Assembly (NCBI GenBank): GCA_025201765.1
Contig: MU623490.1
Location: forward strand, 1-64,000
Length of the DNA: 64,000 bases
Direction: 5' to 3'
Source of the DNA: Daldinia sp. FL1419
Lineage: Eukaryota; Ascomycota; Sordariomycetes; Xylariales; Hypoxylaceae
Below, one piece after another: positions 1 to 10,934 of this stretch. The notes beneath the pieces were generated by a model. That model was given only the letters and a program-made list of their open reading frames with translations. It did not search any database and was not told where the DNA came from. Every line of letters starts with the position of its first letter. Positions within the stretch are counted from its first letter, which is position 1. The position numbers and the translations under genes are program-made.

Positions 1-767
1 TTAACTATTTTTAATAATATTTTAAAATATATTTTAAATTAAATATTTAATATATACTTTTTATATTTTAATAACTTTTTATACTTATACTTAATTTATC
101 CATAAATTTAACTTCTTTTATTTTTTAAATTTTATAAAATTATTCTTTAAATAATCATTATTAATATAAATATTAAAATTAATATTTATTATTTATAAAA
201 AATTAATTTTATTATATTTAAAAAAAATTATAAAAATCTATAATTATATATATTAATTTAAAATATAATTTAATTTTTAAATAAGATTTTTTTATAAAAA
301 TTACAAAAATATCCTTTTAATACCTAAATACCTTTTTAATAATATTTCTTAATTAATTATATTTTAAATTATATAATTTTTTAATTATTTTAAATTTTAT
401 TTAATTAAATATTATTTTTTAAAAATAATATTATATATTTTAAAAAGGTATAAATAACCTTTTGCTATTTACAAACCTAATATTTCTTAAAAGGTATTTT
501 CTTTTAAATATTATAAAATTATTATTATTAATAACCTTATTAAATATTTTTACATCATTAATCAAACCTTTCTAATTAATTAATATATATGTAAATTTAT
601 TATTAAAATTATATATAATTAATATATTTATTAAAATAAAACCTTTTTAATTTTATTAAATATCCTTATTTTTTATAATTTATATAATAAAATAAAACTT
701 ATTAATAATATTAATAACATTATTAAATCAAAAATAAAATTTAATATTATTAATAATATATTTATAT
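1..767. repeat. AT-rich RIP-type relic block
   Basis: Nearly pure A/T sequence with very few C or G, full of TpA steps and short A/T runs, and no reading frame of note. This is the look of fungal repeats destroyed by repeat-induced point mutation (C to T changes, mostly at CpA). No parent element can be recognised. The boundary with the GC-richer solo LTR at 768 is abrupt. A mitochondrial origin was considered, but no gene fragment is visible. Confidence 0.75.
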
Positions 768-1150
768 TGAACCAGGGTAGTGTGATTAGGTAATAGGAGC
801 TACCCTGAAGGACCCTGTTGCCCCCCCTTCTAAGGTTTACAGCTCTTTCGGATATAAATAGGTCTTCAGGAGTTGTTTTCTTGCCTGATCAGCTCAAGAT
901 ATACATAGTTCTTCAGAGATCATCTCCATAGAGCTTCATATGAATAATATACACCTTTTTGGCCTATAACCTCATCGTACGCGCTACCATTGCCGAGCAG
1001 TTACTTACAGCAGCTTTTCTACCTGATCATCCTATTATACTCCTCAGGATATAGTCACCTTGTATCCTCTGGCTCATACAGCCTCTGGCTTGCTATGGGT
1101 TAGTTGAAGTATAGGGCATATCCTGCAGGAGCTATTAGAGCTCCTGTTCA
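768..1150. mobile_element. Probable solo LTR of a retrotransposon
   Basis: A 383-bp island of normal base composition lies inside AT-rich relic DNA. It starts TGAAC and ends GTTCA, the TG...CA rule of LTRs with a perfect 5-bp terminal inversion. A TATA-like box (gatataaata, 851-860) sits about 85 bp in, where a U3 promoter would be. The flanks 764-767 and 1151-1154 are both ATAT, a possible 4-bp target duplication but weak in such AT-rich DNA. No internal retrotransposon sequence adjoins it, hence solo LTR. Family and strand are not determined; the TATA box suggests the + orientation. Confidence 0.6.
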
Positions 1151-1850
1151 ATATATAATTAATATATTAAAAAATTTAATAAATAATTTAATAAATATAA
1201 TTAAATATTTTAAACACTTATAAAAAACATTATAAATAATTTAATTAAATTATTCAAATATATCTTTAATTATATATATAAAAATATTTTATATAATATA
1301 ATAAAAAAATATTATAAATTTTTTATTAACAAAAATTCTTATATTCTTTAAATAAATATAAAAAATAAATTAATCTTTTAAAATATAATATATAAATTTT
1401 TTTATACATATAATACACCTAAATCAATTATTATTAAAATTAAAGAAACTTTTAATATAATAAAGGTTTAAAAAAAGGTCTATATATATCCTAAATTTTT
1501 TAAAACCTTTTATAACTATTAAAATTACTAAAACAATTAATAATACTATATTCTACCAATAACTTTTTTAAAGCCATTATTTAAAAATTTTAATTATATT
1601 TAATTTTAATTAAATAAAAAAGAAATATTTTTATAAAATTTAATATTAAAAAGTATTTCTTAAAATACTTTTCACTTTTAAAAAAATTTAAATAAATTAA
1701 TTAAAATTTATTAAATATATGAAAAAATATTGTAGAACTATAAATAAACTAAATTTTAATAGAAATAAATTAATTAATACCCCAAAAACACATAACTAAT
1801 ACTTATACTTACCCCCTATAAGTTTTTTCATACTTATGCAACATAATATC
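1151..1850. repeat. AT-rich RIP-type relic block
   Basis: Same extreme A/T composition as 1-767, continuing on the other side of the solo LTR, which suggests that the LTR interrupts one older relic. No gene is visible. Composition begins to recover after about 1780. Confidence 0.7.
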
Positions 1851-2540
1851 CAATATCTTTAAAAGGCCAGGTAAATCCTCATAAAAGGCCAACCCATCCA
1901 CTTTTCTATGTGAGATGGTGGCCCAACATACATATACCTAATTTATATAAAGTTTAATCCAACCCCTAGCAAAAACAAAATATTGCGCAATCGTATTTTT
2001 ACATATTACAATTAAAACTATTGTTAATATCTTAATACTAACGTTATTACCTACATCACTACTACAATCGTACACGATATCCTTAATGTTAGCGCTTATG
2101 GCAGTAAGGCCTAAATATAACCCTCCCTAGTATATATGGGTTACAGGGCATGCAAGGTTAATTTCAGGGTTAATTTCAAGGTATACAGCACCCTCCCCAA
2201 CCTAAATTTCAAGCACCTGTAATACCCTTACAGCACCAAAATTAATAGCCTAATCAATCTAATCAATCTAACCAATCAAATACACACAATTAGAATTCGT
2301 ATTACCATAATAATTAAATAAATACATAACTAAAAGGAGTGACTAAAAAGCTATTTAAATTTTTGTAAAATAATTAAATTTATTAAATTTATTGATACAA
2401 CCGGGCAAAATTCTGATTTAGTTAGGGGTTGGATTAAACCCTATACAAATTAGGTATATATATATCGGGCCACCATTTCACGTGGAAAAGTGGATGGATT
2501 GGCCTTTTATGAGGATTTACCTGGCCTTTTAAAGATACTG
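1851..2540. mobile_element. Inverted-repeat (MITE/foldback-like) element, 690 bp
   Basis: Two 120-bp arms, 1851-1970 and 2421-2540, are reverse complements without a single gap. I count 12 differences, all of them transitions (C/T or G/A). The core (1971-2420) has no coding frame; it holds a short direct repeat (two copies of ggttaatttca/g near 2156-2180). Size, long arms and lack of a transposase suggest a non-autonomous DNA transposon or foldback element. No clear target-site duplication is seen at the outer edges, so the exact ends are approximate. The all-transition divergence fits RIP or deamination acting on the two arms. Confidence 0.65.
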
Positions 2541-3145
2541 CATAACATCCTCTTAAATTCCATATTAATCTTAACCTGCACATGCAGTCAAGGTTTCTTT
2601 TTTGTCCCTAAAGCATCATTATGTAATATTAGGCGCTTGGGCCACATTCGAATATCCAACCGACGAACAATAATCTGAAATCTATCAAATGTCAAACAAA
2701 TCATCTTCTCATCGTCAAGTACTACGAAGGAAGCGACTTTCAAAGAAGACAAACAGGTATTCTTTCACATTTTAGTGAAAGAAGTTTGGGTATTCTATTA
2801 TCTTTGATCTCGGTGGTCCGAAATTCTTGGCGATTAGGCTTTTTTTTTTTTCTTCTCTCGCCATCCTTAAACAACAAATTCAATCATCGCTCGCCGCCGA
2901 TCAATCCATCTTTCTCTGAAGACGCGTCCGAGTCCCTTGCCATGTTAATCAAACCTTCCATCCGGCACCATCTGTTCTTATCCATGAAAATTAATTGACC
3001 GATTCAAACATAGCTTATCATATAAATGCGATTCCTACGCGATTAGCTGTTCGCTGTCTAGATTCATTCATCTAGTCTAGCTGATATACTAAATCATCGC
3101 TCAACCCTAGGAACGGTTTCCTCATGCATCGCGTTGCCTCTATTT
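2541..3145. other. Intergenic, probable promoter and leader of the Red1-like gene
   Basis: Composition returns to normal. Pyrimidine runs (about 2838-2860) and many short upstream ATGs occur, but no conserved gene is seen. A TATA-like stretch (cttatcatataaatgcg) lies near 3015-3030. Confidence 0.4.
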
Positions 3146-6100
3146 ATGATGACAGAACATCCTTATAGTTACGGCTCGTATCAGGGCCGGCAACCTCATT
3201 CTCAACCTCTTCCGCCTTTCCCTCAACAGCCGCTCCCTCTTAATGCTCGACCTTTCTACGCGGCTTTCCAACACCCAGTCGCCCCTGCAGGAAACTACGC
3301 AAATGCTCACAATTCGTTTCAATATAATGCAAGCAATATACCCGGCTTAGGGATGGGTAGCTCTCTACCGCCTATGCCATTTCGATCTGAAAATAATAAC
3401 GTTTGGCAACCTCAGTCGCAACCCGTATTACATCATTTTGCGACACAAGCGACACAAGCGACAAATAAATCACCCAACTCCACAGCTAAACAGGACGACC
3501 AACCAAAAAGTTATTCAGATAACAGACCTATGGCTACGTCATCTCAGATACAAAAGCACACTCCAGAAGAAGGAGAACTTAGTGAAGGCGAATTTGAAGA
3601 CTTGTATGAGCCTAAGGATGCCACCGACGTCGCTGTACCAACTCCTCCGTCTCCTCGACCTCCAAGTGTGATGGAAAACCAAAATGGAAGCGTTGGAGAT
3701 GCGGACGGGTCGTCTATATACGATGGTACAACACCTCGAAATGAAACCGTCATTAATAGTATATCTGCGTCGCTTCCCGCAGTCGAACGGGAATATTCGC
3801 CAGGTGGGGATTGGGAGCCTTCCTATCAAGAGCGCGAGAGATCTGGTTCGTACTCTCCCTATCTGTCTCCTAGAGAGATTCAACGTAGGGTATCAGTGAG
3901 CAAACCCATGCCCCACGGGTTAAAGCGTAAGTTATACTATACATATTGGTTCCCCTTCAGACATATCTAATAATGACTAGAAGCACCAAGCACGCATCTG
4001 GCACAACCATTGCCGGGGTTGAATATGACACACCCACAGCAGCCCTCCGCCGCCGAAATTCCATTGACAAATGGAACGCATTCTAACCCGCTACAAAGCA
4101 CCGCAATCAAACAATTCCGCACTGTGGCCGAAGCTAAGAAGAAGGCACAGGAGGCTATACTTGGATTAATGCCTCTTAAAGTCCGATATCAAGATTATAT
4201 TGAGGAAGGATTTAATGAGAAGCTTATCAAAGGCTTGTTCACCGACTTGGGGTTAGAGGTTTCAATACCAAAGCCCATTGTAGCCCAAAAGGTATCGGGT
4301 GACTCGCAGGCTCCCGTTACACCTTCTAGTCCTTCTCAAGCCGTACCCGAGTCTCAGGGCACCAAAGATCAATCACAGGTCGCGTCAAAGCCGGCATCAT
4401 CTCCAACAACTGGTGTCACAATAAATGATAGTACTGCTAGCGATACCAAGACGGCTAAAAAGACAGCTGCGGAGGAACGTAAAGATAAAATTGCTCGGAA
4501 ACTAGCTGCAAAGGCACAAAAGACTGTAAACATAGTCCAGCCTCCTACCTCAACACCACCATCTCAGTCGATCTCGGCCAATACAGGCGCTTCAACCCTG
4601 GGTTCATCACCTGTAAAACCCAAGACACGGGCCGAGAACAACGCACTCCTTCAGCAAAAGCTCGCCAAATTGAAGAAAGCACAGGAGAAGGCATTGGCCG
4701 AGAAGCTAGCAGCTGAAAGTTCAGTTAAATCCACAACACCTCCATCCGTTCCAACGAGTAACGTAATTCCCGTGTCAAAAAGTAATTCAGAATCGTCCAC
4801 AAATGCCACCACTACAATCTCGGTATCCGTACCGGAAGCAAATCGACGTTCAGTATCCACGGATAAGAGCTTACCCAGAGATGGAGGCATCCCAGGTTTA
4901 TTTCTAACGACTCAAGCAGCGCAGTCAAACAGTCGCAACTTGAAACGGCCAGTCGCTTCAGATTTTGATAATTATTCCACTCCCGTCAACACACTCAAGC
5001 GAACCCGTACCCAGGAAACGTTAATTATTGACGTAAGCGATGACGAAGACGTTGAGATGGACATTGTTTCGCCTACCGATGAGCCCAATTCGTCGAGCGA
5101 GATAATCAATCCTCCTCAACAGACTCCCCTCGCAGCATTTCCACCATTATCTGATTCTCTAAACCGAAAACAGCGTTCAAGTCCCAGCTCAAGTACTGCA
5201 CCGACGCCACCTGTGCATGGAGCCAAATTAGATTTGTTGCACAAACGGATTGAGGAGACAAAGCGATTAATTGCTGAAGCTGAGGCCAAGAAGGCTGCCA
5301 AGAGGACTAATACTCCTCAGTCGCCTCAGGCCCAGTCTTCAGTAATAGAGTCTGCTACACTGCCTAAAGCTCCAGAAGTTTCTCCGGCTCAAAGAGGAGT
5401 TGAGACGGTTGATGTTATGAGGCGCGATAGGATCGTAAGCTATGAACTTCCGACCGTAGAAGCCACTCTAAAGGAGAAGCGGGATAAATTAAGAGAAGCC
5501 GTTGCCCAAGCAGCTCAGCTCGAGCTTGAGATCCAGGCAAGTATGGACGAACGGCGAAGGTTAGCTGACGAAGCGGAGCGGTTAGCCATTCCCGCAGAAC
5601 CAGCTGCTATCAAAACGAGCACGCAAAATCAGACTGTTGAAGCTGGTAAGTCCGCATTTCGCATAATGACGTTACAGTATCGCGCTTTCGACGCATATTG
5701 ACATATACAGCATCAGTAACCACAGCTTCGCAATTACACCGCGATGAGTTGCAGCCCCCAAGTGAACAACCATCCTCCGAAGAAACAACAGATGTGTCTA
5801 TGGCCGAAAGCGATGTAGTCCATCACGAGGACCCAGTGGATTCAAACAATGCTCAGCTCAGCTTGGATCCGTCTGTGTCTGCTTCAATGGATAATGAAGC
5901 CCCGCCTGTTGCTGCTCAATTGCCCCAAGATCGCCCTACTCGAGTCGATGGAGAATCTATAGTTGCGGCTCGAATCAATGAAGCATCATCCCAAGATAAT
6001 TTTGCGGCTACATCTACCGAAGAAGATCAAGTCATGGCCAACACAGTAACCGACGTTCCAGAAGTCTCCGTTAGTGAACAAAGCCCATCTAAGCCGAATG

Positions 6101-6946
6101 CTTCTAGGCAATCATCTCAAGAACATTCTCCAAGCAATGATGGGTCCTATCAACCGCAATCGGAGCCGGCTTCACCTTCCTACGATACTCTCCCAGAATC
6201 TCAGGATATCGTTACGAAGGCATCCTCGCCGCACGACCAAACTGATATAAATACTGATGAGCAACTTAGCCGCGAGGTACTAAATGAGACTAAACTTGAT
6301 GAACCGGGCGAGGCATCAGCTCCGGCCGCGCTCGAGAATCCGAGTGGAGAAGTACAGAACAGCTCTTCCTATGAGCACCCCTTACTGACTTCTAGCCAGG
6401 ATGAGTCTGAAAAGCCAGCCCACCTAGAGGATTTACTATCTTATCACAGTCCTCTTGGATATTTTCGTGCATATAGGTTTCATCCCAAGTATTTCGACGA
6501 AGTAGCAGGTGGCCTGAAGTCAATGACTTATAGCTCTAAGATTGACCCTATGCGGCCAATTTGTCCTCGTGTACTAGCTGGGGAACAGTGTCCTAGCGGT
6601 AATACTTGCGAATTCCAGCACTTTGAGAATATGGTGCTTGCTGGTGAGTTTCTGAAATAGCATTCCTTAATTCTCGACCCTGTCTGCGAACATCCCCCCC
6701 TTTGGATAACTGACTTCATGGTACATTGGTTTAGATGCCGAGATCATCACACAGCTCGGTTCCGCCGACATGTTCACCGGTGAAACAAGAAACAGATTCA
6801 TTGAAGGCCTGAAAAAAGTTCTTAACGAATTGAAAGCCAATAAAGTTAAAGACTTCGATCGCATTACGAAAGCTATCGTTAAGCACAGACAAGAATTCCT
6901 CGAGGACAAGTCAAAGGTCCTACCACTCGATGCTGGCAGCAGCTAG
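3146..6946 (+). CDS. red1: Red1-like C3H1 zinc-finger protein (nuclear RNA elimination)
   Basis: Four exons (3146-3926, 3981-5645, 5711-6643, 6735-6946) give about 1,196 residues; phases match at all three GT-AG introns (54, 65, 91 nt). The start is the first ATG of the frame. The N-terminal third is rich in Pro, Gln and Ser with an EEGELSEGEFEDLYEP acidic motif; the middle is low complexity with charged helices likely to coil (around 4640-4720, 5210-5300 and 5460-5600). Residues about 1100-1119 carry a CX8CX5CX3H zinc finger of the zf-C3H1 type, followed by a helical tail ending near DAGSS. In fission yeast Red1 this finger sits at the C-terminus of the scaffold of the MTREC/NURS complex, which feeds RNAs to the nuclear exosome. 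Family assignment rests on the finger and layout; the disordered bulk cannot be compared by eye. Confidence 0.68.
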
Positions 6947-7881
6947 GCAACCTCGTAGTTTACTTACGCAGCAACACAGTCAATCAACCCCCGTAGATTT
7001 CGTATTCCATCCCCCGTTCCCCTTTTCTTCAGCTTTATTATGTTACATTAGCCAGGCAGATCATGATCTTCCATGATTATCTCAGCCTACTTATACGCCT
7101 CTATAAGAGGCTCCATGGCAGTATCCATCCTTGTGATGAAGGACTCAGCAACTTTGATAGGCTGGGTACCTATTCATGGGCTTTACGACGCCCTAAAATG
7201 CCGGAGATGTGAGATCTACCAGATGGGAATGCTGGTAGAATAACATTAGGAGGTGGAGTTTGGGCCACACGACCGGTCTATGGTCGGAAGAAGAATTCAA
7301 ACAGAAGACCAGGGTGGTCGCTCGCAGCATAATAATAGGTGTCAATTGACTGTCGAGCAAGACACTGCACTTGCATTTACTTCTCAATCTAGATGCAGTC
7401 CACATCCTTACAAGACAGTTACGAAGCTTCACAGGACTATATTGAGTATTTGCAAATTAAGCTAGGAAAGTAGTTGATTAGCTCAGTAAATGCATACCAA
7501 CATCTTTCTTAATACGAGAGTACAGTAGTCCGCGAGGAGTTTGTGATCGCTATTGTTTGTTGTTGTTGTTGTTTTTTATTTATTTGGCCGTGAACCATAA
7601 GACAAGGTCGAAACAGGTTATACACCTAGGTAGGTGTGTAAGAGTCAATTTAAAAGGCTCTATTTTCTCTTGCTTTATGCAATACTATAGCTATAGTCTG
7701 CCTATGTCACTTTGTAGAGAAATTGAAATTAAGTGCCAATCTAAATTGCAGATATATAAAAGGGAAGGATCTAAAGCGCTCAGTAAATAATAAACGAAAA
7801 GCTATATGTTCAGTCATCCCCTATTCCCATCTATGGAATACCACGGTTCTTAACCTCTAAGCTGGCTAGACTTAGTTATAT
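6947..7881. other. Intergenic, 3' regions of two convergent genes
   Basis: Lies between the convergent Red1-like (+) and RTA1-like (-) genes. Only short chance frames are present. A (TTG)n-like run occurs near 7555-7572 and an aggtaggtgt motif near 7629. Nothing else recognised. Confidence 0.5.
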
Positions 7882-9174
7882 TCAAACCCCACGCTCAGCA
7901 TCAGTCATATTTACACTACTGCCACGAGCACTAGTAGCAGTGCTCGGCTTGGCTTCTGGAAGCATCTCAAACTCGTTCTGGCGAATTTCTTTGCGGGTGT
8001 CTTCATTGCTAGTCCCAAACTTGCGATCCATAATCTCGCCAAAACACAAGCTCGGGTGAAAGATGTTCAAAACAGAAACAGCAACGGTGATCATTACACC
8101 CTCGAAACCGATGAATAGATCCTGGCGACCCATCAACGGCCCTGCCCAACCGCCACTTAGCTCCGCGACACGGAACACGCTACGCCAGAAGATGCAGATG
8201 GTGCTTAACGCTAGCGCGGATGGGAAAGCCTTGAACATCCATGACTTGCGCATCGCGACGAGTGCTGGTTCTTGGTCTAAAGCTGCGGAGCCTAGAGTTC
8301 TTCGCCGACGCAGAGTATGAATTAGGAAGTCGGTAGACAAAATCATGAACATCAAGAGCGTAAAAACCTGAAAGGCTAGACCGGCGATCATGATATTGTC
8401 GCCTGTGTCCGTGGAGTGACCCGTATGGAATGCGGAAGAGGCGATGCCACCGCCAGCGGCTTGCAGGATAAGAGAGATAATATCGCAGGGGATGAACTAG
8501 GAGTAATGGTTAGCAAACCTTAGAGTCATGCTGATTTGCTTTGGAATCCACTCGTCGAACTGAATAAAATGAATAAGCCAATCTGTTTAGACGTACAATA
8601 CGAGTGTAGTATTTGGGCGGGATCCGCGAGTTTCCGGGCCCAAAGGCAAACACAATCCTACGAATACATAGGTATATGCCAGCGGCGAGGAAGGCTGGGG
8701 CGATAGTTAAGCACTTTAATAATAATACGAGTCAGCAATCCCCTTCATAGAGAAGTTAAAGGTCTTAAATAGGTAGCAGGGACAAAAGCTCCATATTTAG
8801 GACTGGTAAAGGAAGGAAGAGGAGAAAGAAAATTGCATATCACATACGCAGATCTGCATCAAAAACCCGTTTTCAGACCACTGATTCTTCCAGCTCATAA
8901 TCCGGCCGGCGTAGCCCAAAATTTCGCAGATGAGGCCGAGAACCATAGCAAGAGTAAAAACGCCACCGCGCCGCGTGAAGGCGAAGATAGCGAGGAAACC
9001 GATGAGGAAGAGGGAAAACAGTGCCAGGAATACTGCGTTAGGAATTATGTCGATACGGTATGCATAAAAGGACTGATCGTACGGACATATCTCTGGCGTA
9101 CAGTCCTTGAAGGAGATGGGGTGGTTGCTGATACCACCACCAGCACCAGTACCAGACCCGGCTTGGTTGCTCAT
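7882..9174 (-). CDS. RTA1-like seven-helix membrane protein
   Basis: Three exons read on the minus strand (9174-8848, 8713-8597, 8496-7882) encode 352 residues; both introns are in phase 0 (134 and 100 nt). The product has a short hydrophilic N-terminus with Gly/Ser repeats, then alternating hydrophobic segments, with the family-typical stretches CEILGYAGR, ALGPGNS-like FAFGPGNSRIPP, FIPCDIISLILQAAGGG and AFQVFTLLMF. RTA1/RSB1 proteins are fungal plasma-membrane proteins implicated in lipid (sphingoid base) translocation and in tolerance to lipid-like toxicants. The Arg-rich loop THTLRRRR-like region and the acidic C-terminal tail are cytosolic-type. The ATG at 9174 is the first in frame; an upstream in-frame extension has only non-ATG starts. 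Substrate unknown. Confidence 0.88.
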
Positions 9175-10544
9175 AGGGGATGTAGGATACCAGCGTATCG
9201 AAAACAAGACATACAAAATGCAAACAATCTATGGTCAAAGCAGATCAGCCATAGTAAATAATAACGAAGATAGTTTCCTTTGGCGGAAGGGAAGTATGCT
9301 AATTAAAAACTACGAGAAGTGATACAGAACGGAATTCACGAGACAACGAAATCCGAAAAGCGGGTTCCACAACGGTTTATACCAGTCCGGATATCTACTT
9401 TATACAATGCTTTGTATACGGCTCAGCCTAAAGAGAGAGGGGGGGCAGACTTGATTAGAGGCATTTCCAGTCGTAGTCGGCGAGTAGGTAGAGAGGCGAA
9501 TGCGAGGGAAAGCTGTGGGTCAGTGAATTGCCTAGTCTAGATAGTTCTTCGTTATCGAACCTATCGTGAGAGTGGATAGGCAGTTTCTTCTAAGTAGATC
9601 TGTTCATATAAGGTATCACCGGAATAGAAAACCTATCCAAAAGGCATACCATGTAGTAACGGTGCCCATTGCAATATGCGTTCTGACAGCGTATACACAT
9701 ATAAGCTGATGAGTATAATCGTACCCGTGAGCGGCCGAACGGGGCCCGCGGGCTTGCGAGCGTGTACCTAGTCAGACTTTCTGCGTAGATACAGCGAGAC
9801 AACCAAGATGGAGGATCTGATTCGTAACTAACCAACATAGATAGCCCCTTTTGGGCATGCAGAATGAGTATGTGGAATGCCTCTATGGTTGTAGAGCCAG
9901 TCTCAGTCAGAGCCTCGACTACCACAGGGATTGGCGTAGCACTATCTCTCCTTCCCCCTGAAGATATTCCGGTCGATACTACGATACTACGATACTACGA
10001 CATATTGAGCTCGCTGGCTTACGTGTCGCTGTGGGCTAGGTATCTCAGCCGCACTGGAAACCTCACTCGGCAGAGTTTAGTATATTAATACATGTTAGTT
10101 CCATAGATGGTATAGTAGGTAGGGTTTGCATATATGTAGATCCTGTTATATGAAGTCGTGGATGAAAGGCATCGAGTTGATTGGTAGAACGGTGGTGCAC
10201 TGCCACGATGCTCTACGTTGCACATGGTCTTGTCTAGCCTAGAAATCTCTAACATGGTCAGGGGTTGTCAGACAAACCGGGACGATGAGTCCTGGAATCA
10301 TCCAGCCATCTCGTTAAACTATTCCTAATTTTGGCCCGATTTGGGCGAGGGACGTTGATTTTATTTAACATGTTTTTGTTTGATTTATTTTAACGTAGTA
10401 GAGCGGCACGAAGTAGTCCAACGTGACGAGGATAGTTTCTCTACGTGTCGAGCCAGATATCTCACCAAAGTTATCAAGTTGGTCTGGTAAATTCGTCGAC
10501 GTAGCACAGTACTTAAGTAGGTTGCGATCGAGAAGACAAAGAAT

Positions 10545-10576
10545 ATTAAATAATTAAATAATTAAATAATTAAATA
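10545..10576. repeat. Tandem 8-mer ATTAAATA, four copies
   Basis: Four perfect head-to-tail copies of attaaata, followed by an A/G-rich tract. It lies about 360 bp upstream of the HAM1-like start codon, in promoter position. Confidence 0.9.
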
Positions 10577-10856
10577 AATAAAAAAGAAGAAAAAAAAGAA
10601 AGAAAAAAGAGGAGCAAAAATCAAGCTTCATGCTAGCATAAGCATTTTGCATAAGCGTTACCGAAAAAGGTAATATATATCTTGGCGTACATCACGGTAG
10701 TCGGAGCTCGGGACTCGGGAAAGGTAGGTCTGGTTTAACTTCTTTTTAACAATGTACAATGTACAAAGTACCTGATAGCTTAAACTCAACTCTCTCCACG
10801 TAGACGTCATTCATTCGTCAAGACTTGCTCTCTACTTCTAAATCTATAGTACTAAA

Positions 10857-10925
10857 ATGTATCACAACTTGAGACCATTTTCACGGAGAAGAAGCAGGAG
10901 AAGGAAAATCCGGAATCCTCCATAG
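10857..10925 (+). promoter_or_regulatory. Upstream ORF (22 codons) before the HAM1-like gene
   Basis: ATG at 10857 opens a 22-residue frame, strongly basic (RRRSRRRK), stopped by TAG at 10923-10925, only 9 nt before the main ATG at 10935. If the mRNA starts upstream of 10857, scanning ribosomes meet this frame first and reinitiation over 9 nt would be inefficient, so it could damp translation. The transcript start is not known. Confidence 0.4.
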
Positions 10926-10934
10926 CTACCAATA

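Larger units (their letters stand above)
9175..10934. other. Intergenic region between divergent genes
   Basis: 1.76 kb between the divergent RTA1-like and HAM1-like genes. It holds a triple gatactac repeat near 9975-10000, an 8-bp tandem repeat (10545-10576) and purine-rich runs up to 10615. A 22-codon upstream ORF precedes the HAM1-like start (listed separately). No conserved gene is visible in either strand. Confidence 0.5.

Noticed and set aside
1..1850. Insertion of mitochondrial DNA as an explanation for the AT-rich block
   Set aside because: No mitochondrial gene or tRNA fragment is visible and TpA richness fits RIP better.
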